Assembly: GCF_000368145.1 (NCBI RefSeq)
Contig: NZ_KB849283.1
Span: 558,001 to 622,000, forward strand
From: Acinetobacter guillouiae CIP 63.46
GTDB taxonomy: Bacteria > Pseudomonadota > Gammaproteobacteria > Pseudomonadales > Moraxellaceae
Length of the DNA stretch: 64,000 nt
Reading direction: 5' to 3'
Shown here: in pieces, positions 8,141-17,113 of the stretch
How the letters are laid out: every line of letters starts with the position of its first letter
Numbering within the stretch: the stretch's first letter is position 1
Notes under the pieces: model-generated
The model's database searches: none
Told to the model about the DNA's origin: nothing
What the model saw: only the letters and a program-made list of their open reading frames with translations
Translations under genes and position numbers: made by a program

Positions 8141-9514
8141 TTAAACAAAAGGTACAATCATTTTACGAACATTGGTCTTTGCTTCAATCACCGTCATAAA
8201 TGTATAAGCACCAATAAATTTACGACTGATAAACATAAATTCTTTTGGTGGAATACTGAAATAACGTGAAGCCATTGATTTTGAAGCACGTTGCATCACA
8301 CGGCTATGTAGCTGGCTTTTTTTCCAGTCATAACGGTTATGTTGATCCATCACCCCAGCAGGTAAATCTGGATTATTTAAAGGTGTACTAAATGCTTCTG
8401 TTGCCAATAAAAATACTTTTGCCATATCGGGTTTAATGCTTAAAGGCATTGCATCAAAGAACTCATAGCCCGACATCGCATTGACCATTGCTTCAGCATC
8501 GTGGTTATAACCCGCTTTGATTAAATTACAAGCTACGCGAAGTAATTGGTCATCGAACTGACGTATAGCGCCAAAATCTAACAAAATAATTTTATCTTTT
8601 ATCTCTTCACCATTGCCCAAGCGAACAAGGTAATTGCCAAAGTTCGGGTCGGTTTGCATTTCGCCCCACTCAAACAATTCACGAACTGCGATTTCAAGTG
8701 ATGCTTCACCTAAAAGATTACGTCGCTCTTGTGGTAAAGACAGCATGACAGGGCTGTTGATGGGTACACCACGTTCAAAGGTCATACAAAGGACTTGATT
8801 GGTACAATAGTCATCAATAATTTGTGGCACACCATAACGTGGATCTTCTTTAAGTCGCTGGCCAAAACGACGGGTTGTTGCCGCTTCAACTTTATAATCA
8901 ACTTCACGATGCATCATTTCACGCACTTCATCAAACCACTGATCGAACTCACGGGTTTGTGGCACCATACGTGTCAATTTAAGCATATTTCGAAATAGGC
9001 TCATATCTGAGTCTATGGCATCAGCTACACCTGGATATTGGATTTTAAGAACCAGCTCTAATCCATCTGACTTACGTGTTGCGCGGTGAACCTGAGCCAG
9101 CGAAGCCGTACCAATCGGTTCATGATCAATGGTGAGATCGTTAAGTTTTGAACCCAATTGGCTGACCAATTGCTCTTTAATCGCAGGCCATGCAAGGGCA
9201 ACTGTTTGATTATTGAGGGTGTTTAATGCTTGAGTAATTTCTTCAGGTAAAAAATGCTCGCCATAAAGCGCCATCATTTGACCGATTTTAACAATTGAGC
9301 CTTTTAGCTTGCCAATTTCTTGAACAAGGTAATTGGCTTGTTCTTTCATAGCTTGTTTACGTTTTTTTTCTTTTTCTTCTTCACTTGAAAAGATTGAACT
9401 CGCACTTGAAGCTGCCCAGCGTGTACCTGCCAATAATGATGCTTTTGCAATTGATAAGCGACGATCCATTGATGAGGTTTTTAACTGTTTGAGCTTTTCG
9501 TTCTGATCTGACAT
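8141..9514 (-). CDS. ABC1/UbiB family atypical kinase-like protein
   Basis: This encodes 457 residues of the ADCK/UbiB family, an atypical kinase-ATPase group linked to ubiquinone and lipid homeostasis. The diagnostic KxGQ motif is present (KIGQMMALYGEHFLPEE, about residues 75-91), followed by the A-rich loop region GTASLAQVHRA, the ELVLKIQYPG lysine strand and the ILLDFGA metal-binding motif. It lacks the C-terminal membrane anchors of true UbiB and is somewhat shorter. It is a single leftward gene with its own terminator. The physiological substrate is unknown. Confidence 0.85.
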   Translation of the reverse strand: MSDQNEKLKQLKTSSMDRRLSIAKASLLAGTRWAASSASSIFSSEEEKEKKRKQAMKEQANYLVQEIGKLKGSIVKIGQMMALYGEHFLPEEITQALNTLNNQTVALAWPAIKEQLVSQLGSKLNDLTIDHEPIGTASLAQVHRATRKSDGLELVLKIQYPGVADAIDSDMSLFRNMLKLTRMVPQTREFDQWFDEVREMMHREVDYKVEAATTRRFGQRLKEDPRYGVPQIIDDYCTNQVLCMTFERGVPINSPVMLSLPQERRNLLGEASLEIAVRELFEWGEMQTDPNFGNYLVRLGNGEEIKDKIILLDFGAIRQFDDQLLRVACNLIKAGYNHDAEAMVNAMSGYEFFDAMPLSIKPDMAKVFLLATEAFSTPLNNPDLPAGVMDQHNRYDWKKSQLHSRVMQRASKSMASRYFSIPPKEFMFISRKFIGAYTFMTVIEAKTNVRKMIVPFV

Positions 9515-9666
9515 GAAGATAAAATCCTTTATAAGAGATTCGAAAAGATAAAAAGATGACTAATTGTAAGGAATATTACATGGAATGACTGTATTTAAAC
9601 AGTTCAATTCGCTGAATGGGAGAATTAAAATTAATTCCATCAAAATAGCCTAAGCAATATTAAAAT

Positions 9667-9972
9667 TTACATTCTAAATTGGATTTTAAGCTCTTTCCGG
9701 AGTATTAAACCTTGCTTATTTGAAGCAATGTAATTGATGATCAGATCTTTAACACTTTGATTGGTAAAGCCAAGCGCATAGCCCTTAACAATGATAATGC
9801 TGGGCAAGCTAAAGAAAAAATATTTTACATCGTCTAGAGAAGGCGCTTCGTAAACACCTTGTTCAGTGAGTGTTTGTTGAAAAAATTGCTTTTCAATTTT
9901 AACATTTGGAGTGGATTCATCATCCCACCATGACTGACGCATTGCCATGAGGTTATTATGTTTGTAGCTCAT
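9667..9972 (-). CDS. Hypothetical protein
   Basis: This encodes 101 residues with no recognised family. The N-terminus is hydrophilic with an SWWDDES segment, and the middle has the hydrophobic run KYFFFSLPSIIIVKGYALGF, not clearly a membrane helix. The C-terminus is basic. It has an ATG start, no close neighbours and no signal peptide. The function is unknown. Confidence 0.55.
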   Translation of the reverse strand: MSYKHNNLMAMRQSWWDDESTPNVKIEKQFFQQTLTEQGVYEAPSLDDVKYFFFSLPSIIIVKGYALGFTNQSVKDLIINYIASNKQGLILRKELKIQFRM

Positions 9973-10164
9973 AAATTGACTAAATTCATAAATATTTAAA
10001 AACTTGTTGTATATATAAAGGTGAAATGACCCAATTTCAAGTTAAGCGCTCAATCTCAGCAATTTTGCCACAAATAAGTTTATATTTTATAACCAAGCGC
10101 ATTGATTTGTTTTAAAAATATACAATAATAGGCTTGAAAATAAATCTAAAAAATTAGGTGCATT

Positions 10165-10529
10165 GTGAAACAAATTTTAGGACTTTGGCTGTTATTTTAT
10201 ATCCCTACAACTTTAGCTGAAGTTTATACCTGTGTATATAAAGGAAATACCGTATATCAAAGTAAACCTTGTGCTGGTACAGTGGCTAAAAATAATATCA
10301 ATTACTCTCAAAAATCGTTAACTGATCGTCAAAAATATGAACAATGGAAATCCACACGTGAGCCGAAAGTCGGAATGTCTGGAGATCAAGTGATTAAAAC
10401 GACCGTTGGGGAGCTCCTGAAAAGAAACGTTCGTTTAGCTCAAATAGAGGTAAAGACGAGCTTTTGTATTATCCAGAACTAGGCTTAATTTCATTAAAAA
10501 ATGGTGTAGTCACATCAATCAGTCAATAG
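10165..10529 (+). pseudogene. DUF4124-type secreted protein, frameshifted
   Basis: The first frame encodes a signal peptide (cleavage probably after TLA) followed by the DUF4124-like EVYTCVYKGNTVYQSKPC segment. The open frame runs to 10482, but its last 25 residues look unnatural. From 10413 another frame reads APEKKRSFSSNRGKDELLYYPELG and ends IISLKNGVVTSISQ-like at TAG 10527-10529, which is what this family's C-terminus looks like. One missing base near GTTGGGGAGCT (10405-10415) explains both frames. Either the gene is broken or the assembly lost a base. Confidence 0.7.
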
Positions 10530-10701
10530 CCGGCGAGATTTTTCACAGTGGTGATTGTTTTAAATCAAGTTTTAACAATAATTTATCTGCAATGATTGTA
10601 TTTAGTTTCAAATCTTTTACACTCTTTTGCATAGGCGATTGTTGACAATCAGTGCCTGAGTTCTTTGGATTAAAATAATGATTTTGGGATAGGGGAATTG
10701 G

Positions 10702-11085
10702 ATGTATTTAAAGTATTGGGGTATCAGTTTAGTTGTATTATTGCCGATGCACACGCAGGCGATCGGTTATAGCTCAGACTATTTAAGCTGTATGAATTCG
10801 GCAGGTTCAAGCTCGGCAACACTTGCCAGCTGTATGAAAACTGAGTTGAGTAAGCAAGATGATCGTTTGAAATCATTATTTAAACAGACGCTGGATCTGT
10901 ATACAGACAAGCAACAGAAAGCTCAAAAGAAATATCAGAAACAATGGTTTAAACTTCGAGATCAGCAGTGTGATGAGTCAAATAAATCAGTTTCTGATGA
11001 TTATAAAATGAAGTATTACAATTGTGCCCTCAAACAAACAGTCAATAGAGCCAATATGTTAGAGAAACAAAGCTATCGTTTATAA
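10702..11085 (+). CDS. DUF1311/LprI-type secreted protein
   Basis: This encodes 127 residues with a signal peptide (cleavage near TQA, about residue 20). The mature part carries the DUF1311 pattern of spaced cysteines (LSCMN, LASCM, QQCDES, YYNCAL) and the QWFKLRDQQCD segment seen in LprI-like lysozyme-inhibitor proteins. It is likely periplasmic. Lysozyme inhibition is known for some family members, not shown for this one. Confidence 0.75.
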   Translation: MYLKYWGISLVVLLPMHTQAIGYSSDYLSCMNSAGSSSATLASCMKTELSKQDDRLKSLFKQTLDLYTDKQQKAQKKYQKQWFKLRDQQCDESNKSVSDDYKMKYYNCALKQTVNRANMLEKQSYRL

Positions 11086-11199
11086 TGCTTTATTGCGCCA
11101 TAAAATAATTGCTAAGTAAATTGTCGTAAAGCATTATAAATGTCATGCAAAACAAGGTATCATAAGGCGTTTAAAAATATGACCTTGGAGAAACCTTAA

Positions 11200-12210
11200 G
11201 TGGATCGACCGACTATTAGCCCTGAACATTTACAGGAAGCTGCTGAAAACCTATCAACAATTCGTGATTTTATTCGTTTTGGGGTTACAGCTTTACGTCA
11301 ATACGATGCACATTTGGGTCAAGGTACAGAAGATTATTTCGCAGAAAGTTCTGCCTTGGTTTTACAAACGCTTTCTTTAGAATGGAAGGCGGATGCTGAA
11401 ATTTTAGATTCAAAATTATTGCCAAGTGAAAAAGCTGAGTTTTTAAATTTACTCGAACGTCGTGTAAATGAAAGAATTCCAACCTCTTATTTACTTAACC
11501 TCTCTTATTTCTTTGGTAAGCCATTCTATGTTGATGAGCGTGTGTTAATTCCTCGTTCACCGATTGCTGAATTGATCGAAAACCGTTTTGCACCTTATTG
11601 TTTAGATGAAAATGGGCAAACTCGTGCAGGCGTGAATAATTTACCTGAAAACCCAAATCCAAAAACACCACAGCGTATCTTAGATATGTGTACGGGTTCA
11701 GGTTGTATTGCGATCGCGTTGGCATATGCATTCCCTGATTCAGAAGTAGATGCAACTGATATTTCTAAAGAAGCATTAGAAGTGGCTTCTATTAATGCGG
11801 AGCATCACAATAAGCAATATCAGGTGGCTTTGCTTGAGTCTGATTTGTTTGCCAAAATTCCAGCTGAAAATCAATATGATTTGATCGTTTCAAATCCACC
11901 CTATGTGGATGCCGAAGATATGGCTGATCTTCCAGATGAATTCCATCATGAACCTGAACTTGCTTTAGCAGCAGGCCAAGATGGTTTGGATTTAGTTCGA
12001 AAAATGTTGGCTCAAGCTGCTGATTATTTAACTGAAGACGGTTTAATCGTAATTGAAGTGGGTAACTCAGAATGGGCAATGAAACAGAATTTTAATACGA
12101 TTGATTTTTACTGGTTACAGTTCCAAAAAGGCGGTACAGGTATTTTTGCTTTGACTGCTGAACAATGTCGTACATTCCGTGATTTATTTATTCAATCTAT
12201 TCAAGCTTAA
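11200..12210 (+). CDS. prmB: 50S ribosomal protein L3 glutamine methyltransferase
   Basis: This encodes 336 residues of the HemK/PrmB class, which methylates a glutamine of ribosomal protein L3 using S-adenosylmethionine. The SAM-binding motif is ILDMCTGSGCIAIALA (about residues 164-179), and the catalytic NPPYVDAEDM motif lies near 231-240. The N-terminal helical domain and IPTSYLLN segment match PrmB rather than PrmC. The start is GTG at 11200 behind a TTGGAG site. It is 12 bases upstream of aroC, as in many gammaproteobacteria, so the two genes form an operon. Confidence 0.95.
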   Translation: MDRPTISPEHLQEAAENLSTIRDFIRFGVTALRQYDAHLGQGTEDYFAESSALVLQTLSLEWKADAEILDSKLLPSEKAEFLNLLERRVNERIPTSYLLNLSYFFGKPFYVDERVLIPRSPIAELIENRFAPYCLDENGQTRAGVNNLPENPNPKTPQRILDMCTGSGCIAIALAYAFPDSEVDATDISKEALEVASINAEHHNKQYQVALLESDLFAKIPAENQYDLIVSNPPYVDAEDMADLPDEFHHEPELALAAGQDGLDLVRKMLAQAADYLTEDGLIVIEVGNSEWAMKQNFNTIDFYWLQFQKGGTGIFALTAEQCRTFRDLFIQSIQA

Positions 12211-12222
12211 GGAGTCGTAAGC

Positions 12223-13317
12223 ATGGCAGGTAACAGTATTGGACAACTCTTCCGTGTAACGACTTGTGGTGAATCTCACGGCGTAGGCTTGATGGCAATT
12301 GTTGACGGTGTGCCACCGGGTCTTGAATTATCTGCTGAAGATTTACAAATTGATTTAGATCGTCGTAAACCGGGAACGTCTAAGTTTGCCACTCAACGTA
12401 AAGAGCCAGATGAGGTTGAAATCATTTCTGGAGTTTTTGAAGGTAAAACGACAGGAACTTCAATTGGTTTATTGATCCGTAATACAGATCAAAAATCTAA
12501 AGATTATGGCAATATTGCGCAAACTTTCCGGCCAGGCCATGCGGATTATACTTATACGCAAAAGTATGGTTTCCGTGATTATCGTGGTGGCGGTCGTTCA
12601 AGTGCACGTGAAACGGCGATGCGTGTGGCAGCGGGTGCGATTGCAAAGAAATTTCTTTTTGAAAAATTTGCGATAGTGATTCGTGGTCATGTGACGCAAA
12701 TTGGTACAGAAAAAGCACAAGCTTTAGATTGGAATGAAGTCCCGAATAATCCGTTTTTCTGTGGTGATGTCAATGCAGTTCCACGTTTTGAAGCGCTGGT
12801 GACATCATTACGTGAACAGGGTACCAGTTGTGGTGCAAAGCTTGAGATTCTTGCAGAAAAAGTACCTGTAGGTTGGGGTGAACCCGTATTTGATCGTTTA
12901 GATGCTGATATTGCTCATGCCATGATGTCAATCAATGCGGTGAAAGGTGTTGAAATTGGAGATGGTTTTGCAGTTGCAGAACAATTTGGTCATGAAACCC
13001 GTGATGAACTTAGCACAGATGGGTTTTTAGCCAATCATGCAGGTGGTATTCTCGGTGGTATTTCTTCAGGCCAAACCATCCGTGTAGCGATTGCGTTAAA
13101 ACCAACCGCAAGTATTACTACACCAGGAAAAACCATCAATCTTGATCGTGAAGATACAGATGTACTCACCAAAGGTCGTCATGATCCTTGTGTAGGCGTG
13201 CGTGCGACACCTATTGCTGAAGCCATGCTTGCCATTGTATTGATGGATCATTTTATGCGTCACCGTGCACAAAATGCTGATGTGGTTGCACCATTTGCAC
13301 CAATTGAACCTAAATAG
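12223..13317 (+). CDS. aroC: Chorismate synthase
   Basis: This encodes 364 residues, the usual length. The enzyme converts 5-enolpyruvylshikimate-3-phosphate to chorismate with reduced FMN, the last common step of aromatic amino-acid synthesis. Family signatures are the N-terminal TCGESHGVG, the [18 protein letters not shown] block (about residues 123-140) and the late [11 protein letters not shown] segment. It follows prmB by 12 bases behind a good ribosome site (AAGGAGT) and is followed by a terminator. Confidence 0.97.
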   Translation: MAGNSIGQLFRVTTCGESHGVGLMAIVDGVPPGLELSAEDLQIDLDRRKPGTSKFATQRKEPDEVEIISGVFEGKTTGTSIGLLIRNTDQKSKDYGNIAQTFRPGHADYTYTQKYGFRDYRGGGRSSARETAMRVAAGAIAKKFLFEKFAIVIRGHVTQIGTEKAQALDWNEVPNNPFFCGDVNAVPRFEALVTSLREQGTSCGAKLEILAEKVPVGWGEPVFDRLDADIAHAMMSINAVKGVEIGDGFAVAEQFGHETRDELSTDGFLANHAGGILGGISSGQTIRVAIALKPTASITTPGKTINLDREDTDVLTKGRHDPCVGVRATPIAEAMLAIVLMDHFMRHRAQNADVVAPFAPIEPK

Positions 13318-13340
13318 CAAATATATTTCAGATAAGAGAA

Positions 13341-13367
13341 GGTATTTTAGTTTTGAAATACCTTTAA
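13341..13367 (+). terminator. Weak terminator hairpin after aroC
   Basis: The stem GGTATTT/AAATACC is followed by a short T-rich stretch 24 bases after the aroC stop. Confidence 0.45.
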
Positions 13368-13405
13368 TTATTAGAGTAAATTTCATAAGTTAAAGATTTT
13401 GAGTT

Positions 13406-13435
13406 AAAAAAACCAGACATTTTGTCTGGTTTTTT
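13406..13435. terminator. Bidirectional rho-independent terminator
   Basis: The stem AAAAACCAGACA/TGTCTGGTTTTTT has A and T tracts on both sides. It lies between convergent aroC and a lipoprotein gene and can stop both. Confidence 0.8.
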
Positions 13436-13454
13436 ATATCTATGCTGCTCAGTC

Positions 13455-13928
13455 TTATTGAGTAACAATTTGGCCTGTATAACCTTTTAAGAACGTCAGA
13501 TACGCAGAAGACTGTTGACCATCTGCCTTTAAGATTGAACGTTCAACATCACCCTGATTGGTTACCAATTTAAGTGAAATTTCTTTACCATTACGGAATG
13601 AGTTAAGAAAGCTGACAGGAACATTAATCGAGTTTGATGAAACTGTACCCGCATATTGTGTCGTGTTAATGGTTGAATATGTATATGGCTGACCATCCAC
13701 TAAGAAGACAAATTGGGTAATATCATATTTTGTTGGATTGTTAATTTCTGCTGTGATTTTAAAGCCATCACGGATTTCATCTTTCCAACGCATAGAAAGT
13801 TCAGGGCAAACTTCATTTGCTTCACAGATTAAAGGGCCTTTTGTAACAACTCTTTCTGGATAAGAGCCAGCACAACCTGCCAAAGTTAAACATGCTAAAG
13901 AAGAAATTACCGCAAATTGAAGTTTCAT
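13455..13928 (-). CDS. Putative outer-membrane lipoprotein (YcfL/DUF1425-like)
   Basis: This encodes 157 residues with a lipoprotein signal peptide ending in the lipobox LAGC (cysteine near residue 18). The mature part is a small beta-sandwich-like domain that resembles the YcfL/DUF1425 family: ITAEINNPTKYDI, then a FVFLVDGQPYTYS strand. A frame start seven codons upstream exists, but AGGAAGC directly precedes the ATG at 13928, so that start is chosen. In other bacteria relatives lie near LpoB and penicillin-binding regulators, but no such partner is seen here. The family assignment is moderate. Confidence 0.7.
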   Translation of the reverse strand: MKLQFAVISSLACLTLAGCAGSYPERVVTKGPLICEANEVCPELSMRWKDEIRDGFKITAEINNPTKYDITQFVFLVDGQPYTYSTINTTQYAGTVSSNSINVPVSFLNSFRNGKEISLKLVTNQGDVERSILKADGQQSSAYLTFLKGYTGQIVTQ

Positions 13929-14057
13929 ACCGCTTCCTAATAAGTTCATTTGTGTTATTGATATGTTGATAATCTATGTAAAATTTACCGCTTTTTAGTT
14001 AAAAAGTGAATTAAATATTTCAGTAATTTGTATTTCAGTTAAGGCATAGCATAAATC

Positions 14058-14537
14058 TTAAACAAAATTTAAGATTTTTAATATTTCTTTTGCTACATTT
14101 TCAGTTAATTGATTTAAACGAGTCAACGGCTCACCTTCAATAAAATATTTAAAATTCGACAATGTGTTTTGATAATGGATTGAGATAAAAAAAGTACCTT
14201 CTGGTTTTTCAATACTAGCACTACCACCAGGTTTAAGTAAGCCTGTACAACTGACAACGATATCTGCAGCGCTAAAGAGCTTTTTCCCTTGAATTGCCAT
14301 CACTTTAGTGACTTCAACTGATTCAGCGCTATATTTTTCGATGAGGGATGGATCTATCTGTAAAATTGAAATTTTAATAGAAGGGTCGTAACTGACTAAG
14401 CCACCTAATAAAATATCTGCACCACTATTTTTATAGATCGAAAATTGGCTGGATAAATAACCAGAACTTGCACTTTCAATAAATGCGACTGTTAAATTCT
14501 TTCTTTCAAGCAGATCACAACATTGTTTTAAAAGCAT
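14058..14537 (-). CDS. CinA family protein (C-terminal domain type)
   Basis: This encodes 159 residues, a single CinA C-terminal domain, the fold of nicotinamide-nucleotide amidase PncC. Recognisable parts are TVAFIESASSGYLSSQFS near the N-terminus, LLGGLVSYDPSIK and the CTGLLKPGG loop, followed by PEGTFFISI. The usual ESCTGG segment is here ESASSG, so a residue near the active site differs from typical PncC. Deamidation of NMN is therefore uncertain. It is a monocistronic leftward gene. Confidence 0.75.
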   Translation of the reverse strand: MLLKQCCDLLERKNLTVAFIESASSGYLSSQFSIYKNSGADILLGGLVSYDPSIKISILQIDPSLIEKYSAESVEVTKVMAIQGKKLFSAADIVVSCTGLLKPGGSASIEKPEGTFFISIHYQNTLSNFKYFIEGEPLTRLNQLTENVAKEILKILNFV

Positions 14538-14773
14538 TGGTATGACTCTAAATTAATTATTTATATTCAATAATTTAACTATAAGTGAATTGAGAAAATT
14601 TGCAAGAAAACCAAATAAAAAATAAGCATATCGAGTCGTGAAGTTAATTATTATTTTAATATTTTTAAATATAAATCATGATGTTAGCTCTACATAGTTT
14701 ATCAGAGACAAAATTAATCAAAAGAACGCTGAGTTGAAATAAGCTTGTCATATTTATTTGCCATAATGACGGC

Positions 14774-14895
14774 ACAAACAACAAAAACCAAGAATAAGCA
14801 TCAAATAACAACCACAGAAAGTTAAAAGAATAATCAGCGTAAAGTCTGTAAATATGCAGTCAACCCACTTCTCAACAGGTGGGTTTTCCTTTTTT
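14774..14895 (+). ncRNA. Candidate CA-rich small RNA (Hfq/Crc-decoy-like)
   Basis: This lies in a 460-base gap with no convincing gene. A possible -10 (CATAAT, 14762-14767) precedes an almost U-free, A-rich stretch with at least four AANAANAA motifs (14777-14784, 14790-14797, 14804-14811, 14826-14833). A clean terminator follows (stem AACCCAC/GTGGGTT at 14862-14885, then a T tract to 14895). CA-rich AANAANAA repeats are how CrcZ-type RNAs bind Hfq and Crc in pseudomonads. The layout of motif-rich body plus terminator suggests a small RNA of that type. The -35 box is unclear, and no family match could be checked. Confidence 0.45.
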
Positions 14896-14999
14896 AGGCC
14901 AATTGTAGAATTACTATGCAATATGATGAATTTTTATATTTCAAATGCGTCAAAAAGTGATATAAATAAAAATAAAGTGCATATGAAAATGGAGTGCGA

Positions 15000-15233
15000 A
15001 TGATGAAAACGACTGTTAAGTATGTTGTCTTAAAAAGTAGAGAATATCAGCTTGGCACAGCCTTATTTGAAGAAAGTATTGAAGCCGAAGGAAATTATTT
15101 TGATCAAATACCTGAGATCATTCACTATCAAAATCATAATTTTAAAGTAAAGTCCAAAGAACTTAGCCGTAAGCAAATTTTTGATGATTTTGAAGAATCT
15201 CAAACCATTTTAGTCAAAGTTATCGCAGTTTAA
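15000..15233 (+). CDS. Hypothetical small protein
   Basis: This encodes 77 residues of no recognised family, basic with two acidic patches and no signal peptide. The frame is open from a GTG at 14994, but TGGAG immediately precedes the ATG at 15000, so that start is preferred. A bidirectional terminator follows. It lies downstream of the candidate small RNA, whose terminator separates them. Confidence 0.55.
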   Translation: MMKTTVKYVVLKSREYQLGTALFEESIEAEGNYFDQIPEIIHYQNHNFKVKSKELSRKQIFDDFEESQTILVKVIAV

Positions 15234-15270
15234 TAGTTTCCCAAGTTATCTCTGATATGGACATTGCATA

Positions 15271-15300
15271 AATAAAACCCAGCTAAACTGGGTTTTATTT
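15271..15300. terminator. Bidirectional rho-independent terminator
   Basis: The stem AATAAAACCCAG/CTGGGTTTTATT lies between the convergent small gene and the Usp gene, with A/T tracts on both sides. Confidence 0.8.
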
Positions 15301-15318
15301 ATTTGGTAATTTAATCAA

Positions 15319-15762
15319 TCACTGTTTGACAATCAATACAGGGAGTTTGGTTTGACCCAGTACATCTTGCGCAAAGCTGCCTAAGAAAAACTTTTGGAAG
15401 CCTTTACGCCCATGTGATCCCATGATAATTAAATCTGTATGTAATGATTCAGCAGTTTTAATGATGGTTTCAGCTGCAACCGAGTCTCTCACGACTTGTG
15501 TATCAATTTGAACACCTTGCTGTTCAGCCAATTGTTTGGCTTTGCTCAAACCTTCTTCCGCATTTTTAATTGCTTCTTGAATGTAATCTTTTAACATATC
15601 TGGCGAATAGTAAAAATCAGCAGCAGCAAAAGGGTCTTCAGCAACGACACTGATCGCAGTGACTTTACTTCCAAAGGCTTTTGCAATCGCAGCAGCATGT
15701 TTTAATGCAGAAAAAGAAATGTCAGAACCGTCAACTGGGACAAGAATATTTTGATAAGTCAT
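15319..15762 (-). CDS. Universal stress protein, UspA-like
   Basis: This encodes 147 residues of the UspA family with the N-terminal ILVPVDGSD strand-loop and the nucleotide-binding GSHGRKGFQKFFLGS motif (G-x2-G-x9-G-S type) near residues 115-130. That motif suggests an ATP-binding Usp. The ATG at 15762 is chosen because AAGG lies just upstream, although a GTG two codons earlier is in frame. It is the downstream member of a tandem pair, 35 bases after a second Usp gene. Confidence 0.9.
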   Translation of the reverse strand: MTYQNILVPVDGSDISFSALKHAAAIAKAFGSKVTAISVVAEDPFAAADFYYSPDMLKDYIQEAIKNAEEGLSKAKQLAEQQGVQIDTQVVRDSVAAETIIKTAESLHTDLIIMGSHGRKGFQKFFLGSFAQDVLGQTKLPVLIVKQ

Positions 15763-15797
15763 AATCACACCTTTTTAATTAACATTTCAAATAAAAA

Positions 15798-16259
15798 TTA
15801 AGCTTCTTCTTGGGTAGATTTAATAATCAACACAGGCAGTGGAGAAATAGACAACACTTCTTGTGCAACACTCCCTAAGAAGAATTTCTTCAGACCAGTA
15901 CGTCCATGGGAACCCATCACAATAAGGTCCACATTGAGTTCATCTGCAACATCTAAAATTCCAGTAGCAGGAGGAACTTCACGCACCACTTTGGTATCTA
16001 CTGTCGTTACACCATGGTGAACTAAAGTTTCTTGAATATCTTTTAAACGTGCTAAAGCATTTTTTTCAGCTTCAAATAAATATTGAGTTACAGCAGGCGC
16101 TATTTTATAAAAATCGACGCCTTTAAAAGGATCAACTGCGATCACACTCATCACAGTAATTTTACAGTTAAAAGCAAGTGCAAGTTTTTCTGCATGTTCA
16201 AGTGCAGCATAAGAAATAGGAGAGTCATCTACAGCAAGAAGGATGTGTTGATAAGCCAT
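15798..16259 (-). CDS. Universal stress protein, UspA-like
   Basis: This encodes 153 residues closely similar to the adjacent Usp, with ILLAVDDSP at the start and the GSHGRTGLKKFFLGS nucleotide-binding motif. The pair probably arose by tandem duplication and is co-transcribed leftward, divergent from the urease operon. Its role in stress survival is family knowledge. A specific function cannot be read. Confidence 0.9.
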   Translation of the reverse strand: MAYQHILLAVDDSPISYAALEHAEKLALAFNCKITVMSVIAVDPFKGVDFYKIAPAVTQYLFEAEKNALARLKDIQETLVHHGVTTVDTKVVREVPPATGILDVADELNVDLIVMGSHGRTGLKKFFLGSVAQEVLSISPLPVLIIKSTQEEA

Positions 16260-16525
16260 TATAAGTTTCTCCCTTTTTTGTCTGATTATTTATTCATTGA
16301 TAACACATTGCGCTGTTAGTCGCAAATTGTCAATGAGAATTTTAGTTGATCAAAAGTGTGTTATTTCAAGCTTTTGTGAAATACACATAATTTTATTATG
16401 GTTTTATTTTGTAACGTTTAATTGTCCTGATTTTTTATTGAAATCTCGCTCATGTAAATTTGAACTCCGGTTTTAGGTTAGCGTTCTAAATATGATGCAT
16501 TTTGAATTCTTACGATTCTAAAAAC

Positions 16526-16541
16526 TGGCATGATAAATGCT
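16526..16541 (+). promoter_or_regulatory. Candidate sigma-54 promoter of the urease operon
   Basis: TGGCATGATAAATGCT matches the -24/-12 pattern (GG at 16527-16528, N10, GC at 16539-16540) and differs from consensus TGGCACG-N4-TTGC at two positions. It lies 90 bases upstream of the ureE ATG in a 371-base gap that otherwise holds only a dyad (TGTGTTATTTCA...TGAAATACACA) near 16357-16386. Nitrogen control of urease fits this promoter type. Confidence 0.6.
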
Positions 16542-16630
16542 TTAATTTAATGCAAACCGATATTTATGAATAAAATTTTGGCATCAATTTGGAACATTTT
16601 AAATCAAGTGCCATAGATAAGTGGATCAGT

Positions 16631-17113
16631 ATGAAAATTTATACGCAACGTCTAGACCATATAGAGTCAAACATTGAGGCTGAAAGTATTGAATTGACTT
16701 TTGATACTCGGCAAAAGAGCCGTTTTCGTGCAACTTTAAATAATGGGCGCGATATTGGTGCGGATTTACCACGTACAGGCATTTTGCGTAGTGGTTCTTA
16801 TATTGCAACTGAACAAGGTGAAGTGTTACGTGTAGATGCCAAAGCTGAAAAATTAATGCAAGTTTCGGCGCTGCATAGTTTTGACTTACTTAAAGCTGCA
16901 TATCATCTGGGAAATCGCCATGTTCCGTTAATGCTTACCCCAACTGCACTTTATTTTGAACCTGATCATGTCCTTGCAGAAATGATCCAAGGTTTAGGGC
17001 TGACAGTAGATGAAGTTGAACATCCATTTGAACCTGAAAGTGGGGCATATGCACAACATCAGCATGATCATCGTTTAAGCCCGATTAAGGCTTTACATCA
17101 TGTCCATCACTAA
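16631..17113 (+). CDS. ureE: Urease accessory protein UreE
   Basis: This encodes a 160-residue nickel-binding metallochaperone that delivers Ni to the UreDFG-apourease complex. It has the UreE N-terminal beta domain ([17 protein letters not shown]) and a C-terminal metal-binding domain with LGNRHVP, ending in a His-rich tail (HQHDH and HHVHH). A TTG 14 codons upstream is in frame, but the ATG at 16631 gives the family N-terminus MKIYTQR. It is the first gene of the urease operon and overlaps ureF by 14 bases. Confidence 0.93.
   Translation: MKIYTQRLDHIESNIEAESIELTFDTRQKSRFRATLNNGRDIGADLPRTGILRSGSYIATEQGEVLRVDAKAEKLMQVSALHSFDLLKAAYHLGNRHVPLMLTPTALYFEPDHVLAEMIQGLGLTVDEVEHPFEPESGAYAQHQHDHRLSPIKALHHVHH

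Noticed and set aside
14734..14767. A standard sigma-70 or sigma-54 promoter for the small RNA
   Set aside because: TTGAAA and TTGTCA are 22 and 11 bases from CATAAT, and the GG-N10-GC spacing fails by one base, so the promoter stays undefined.
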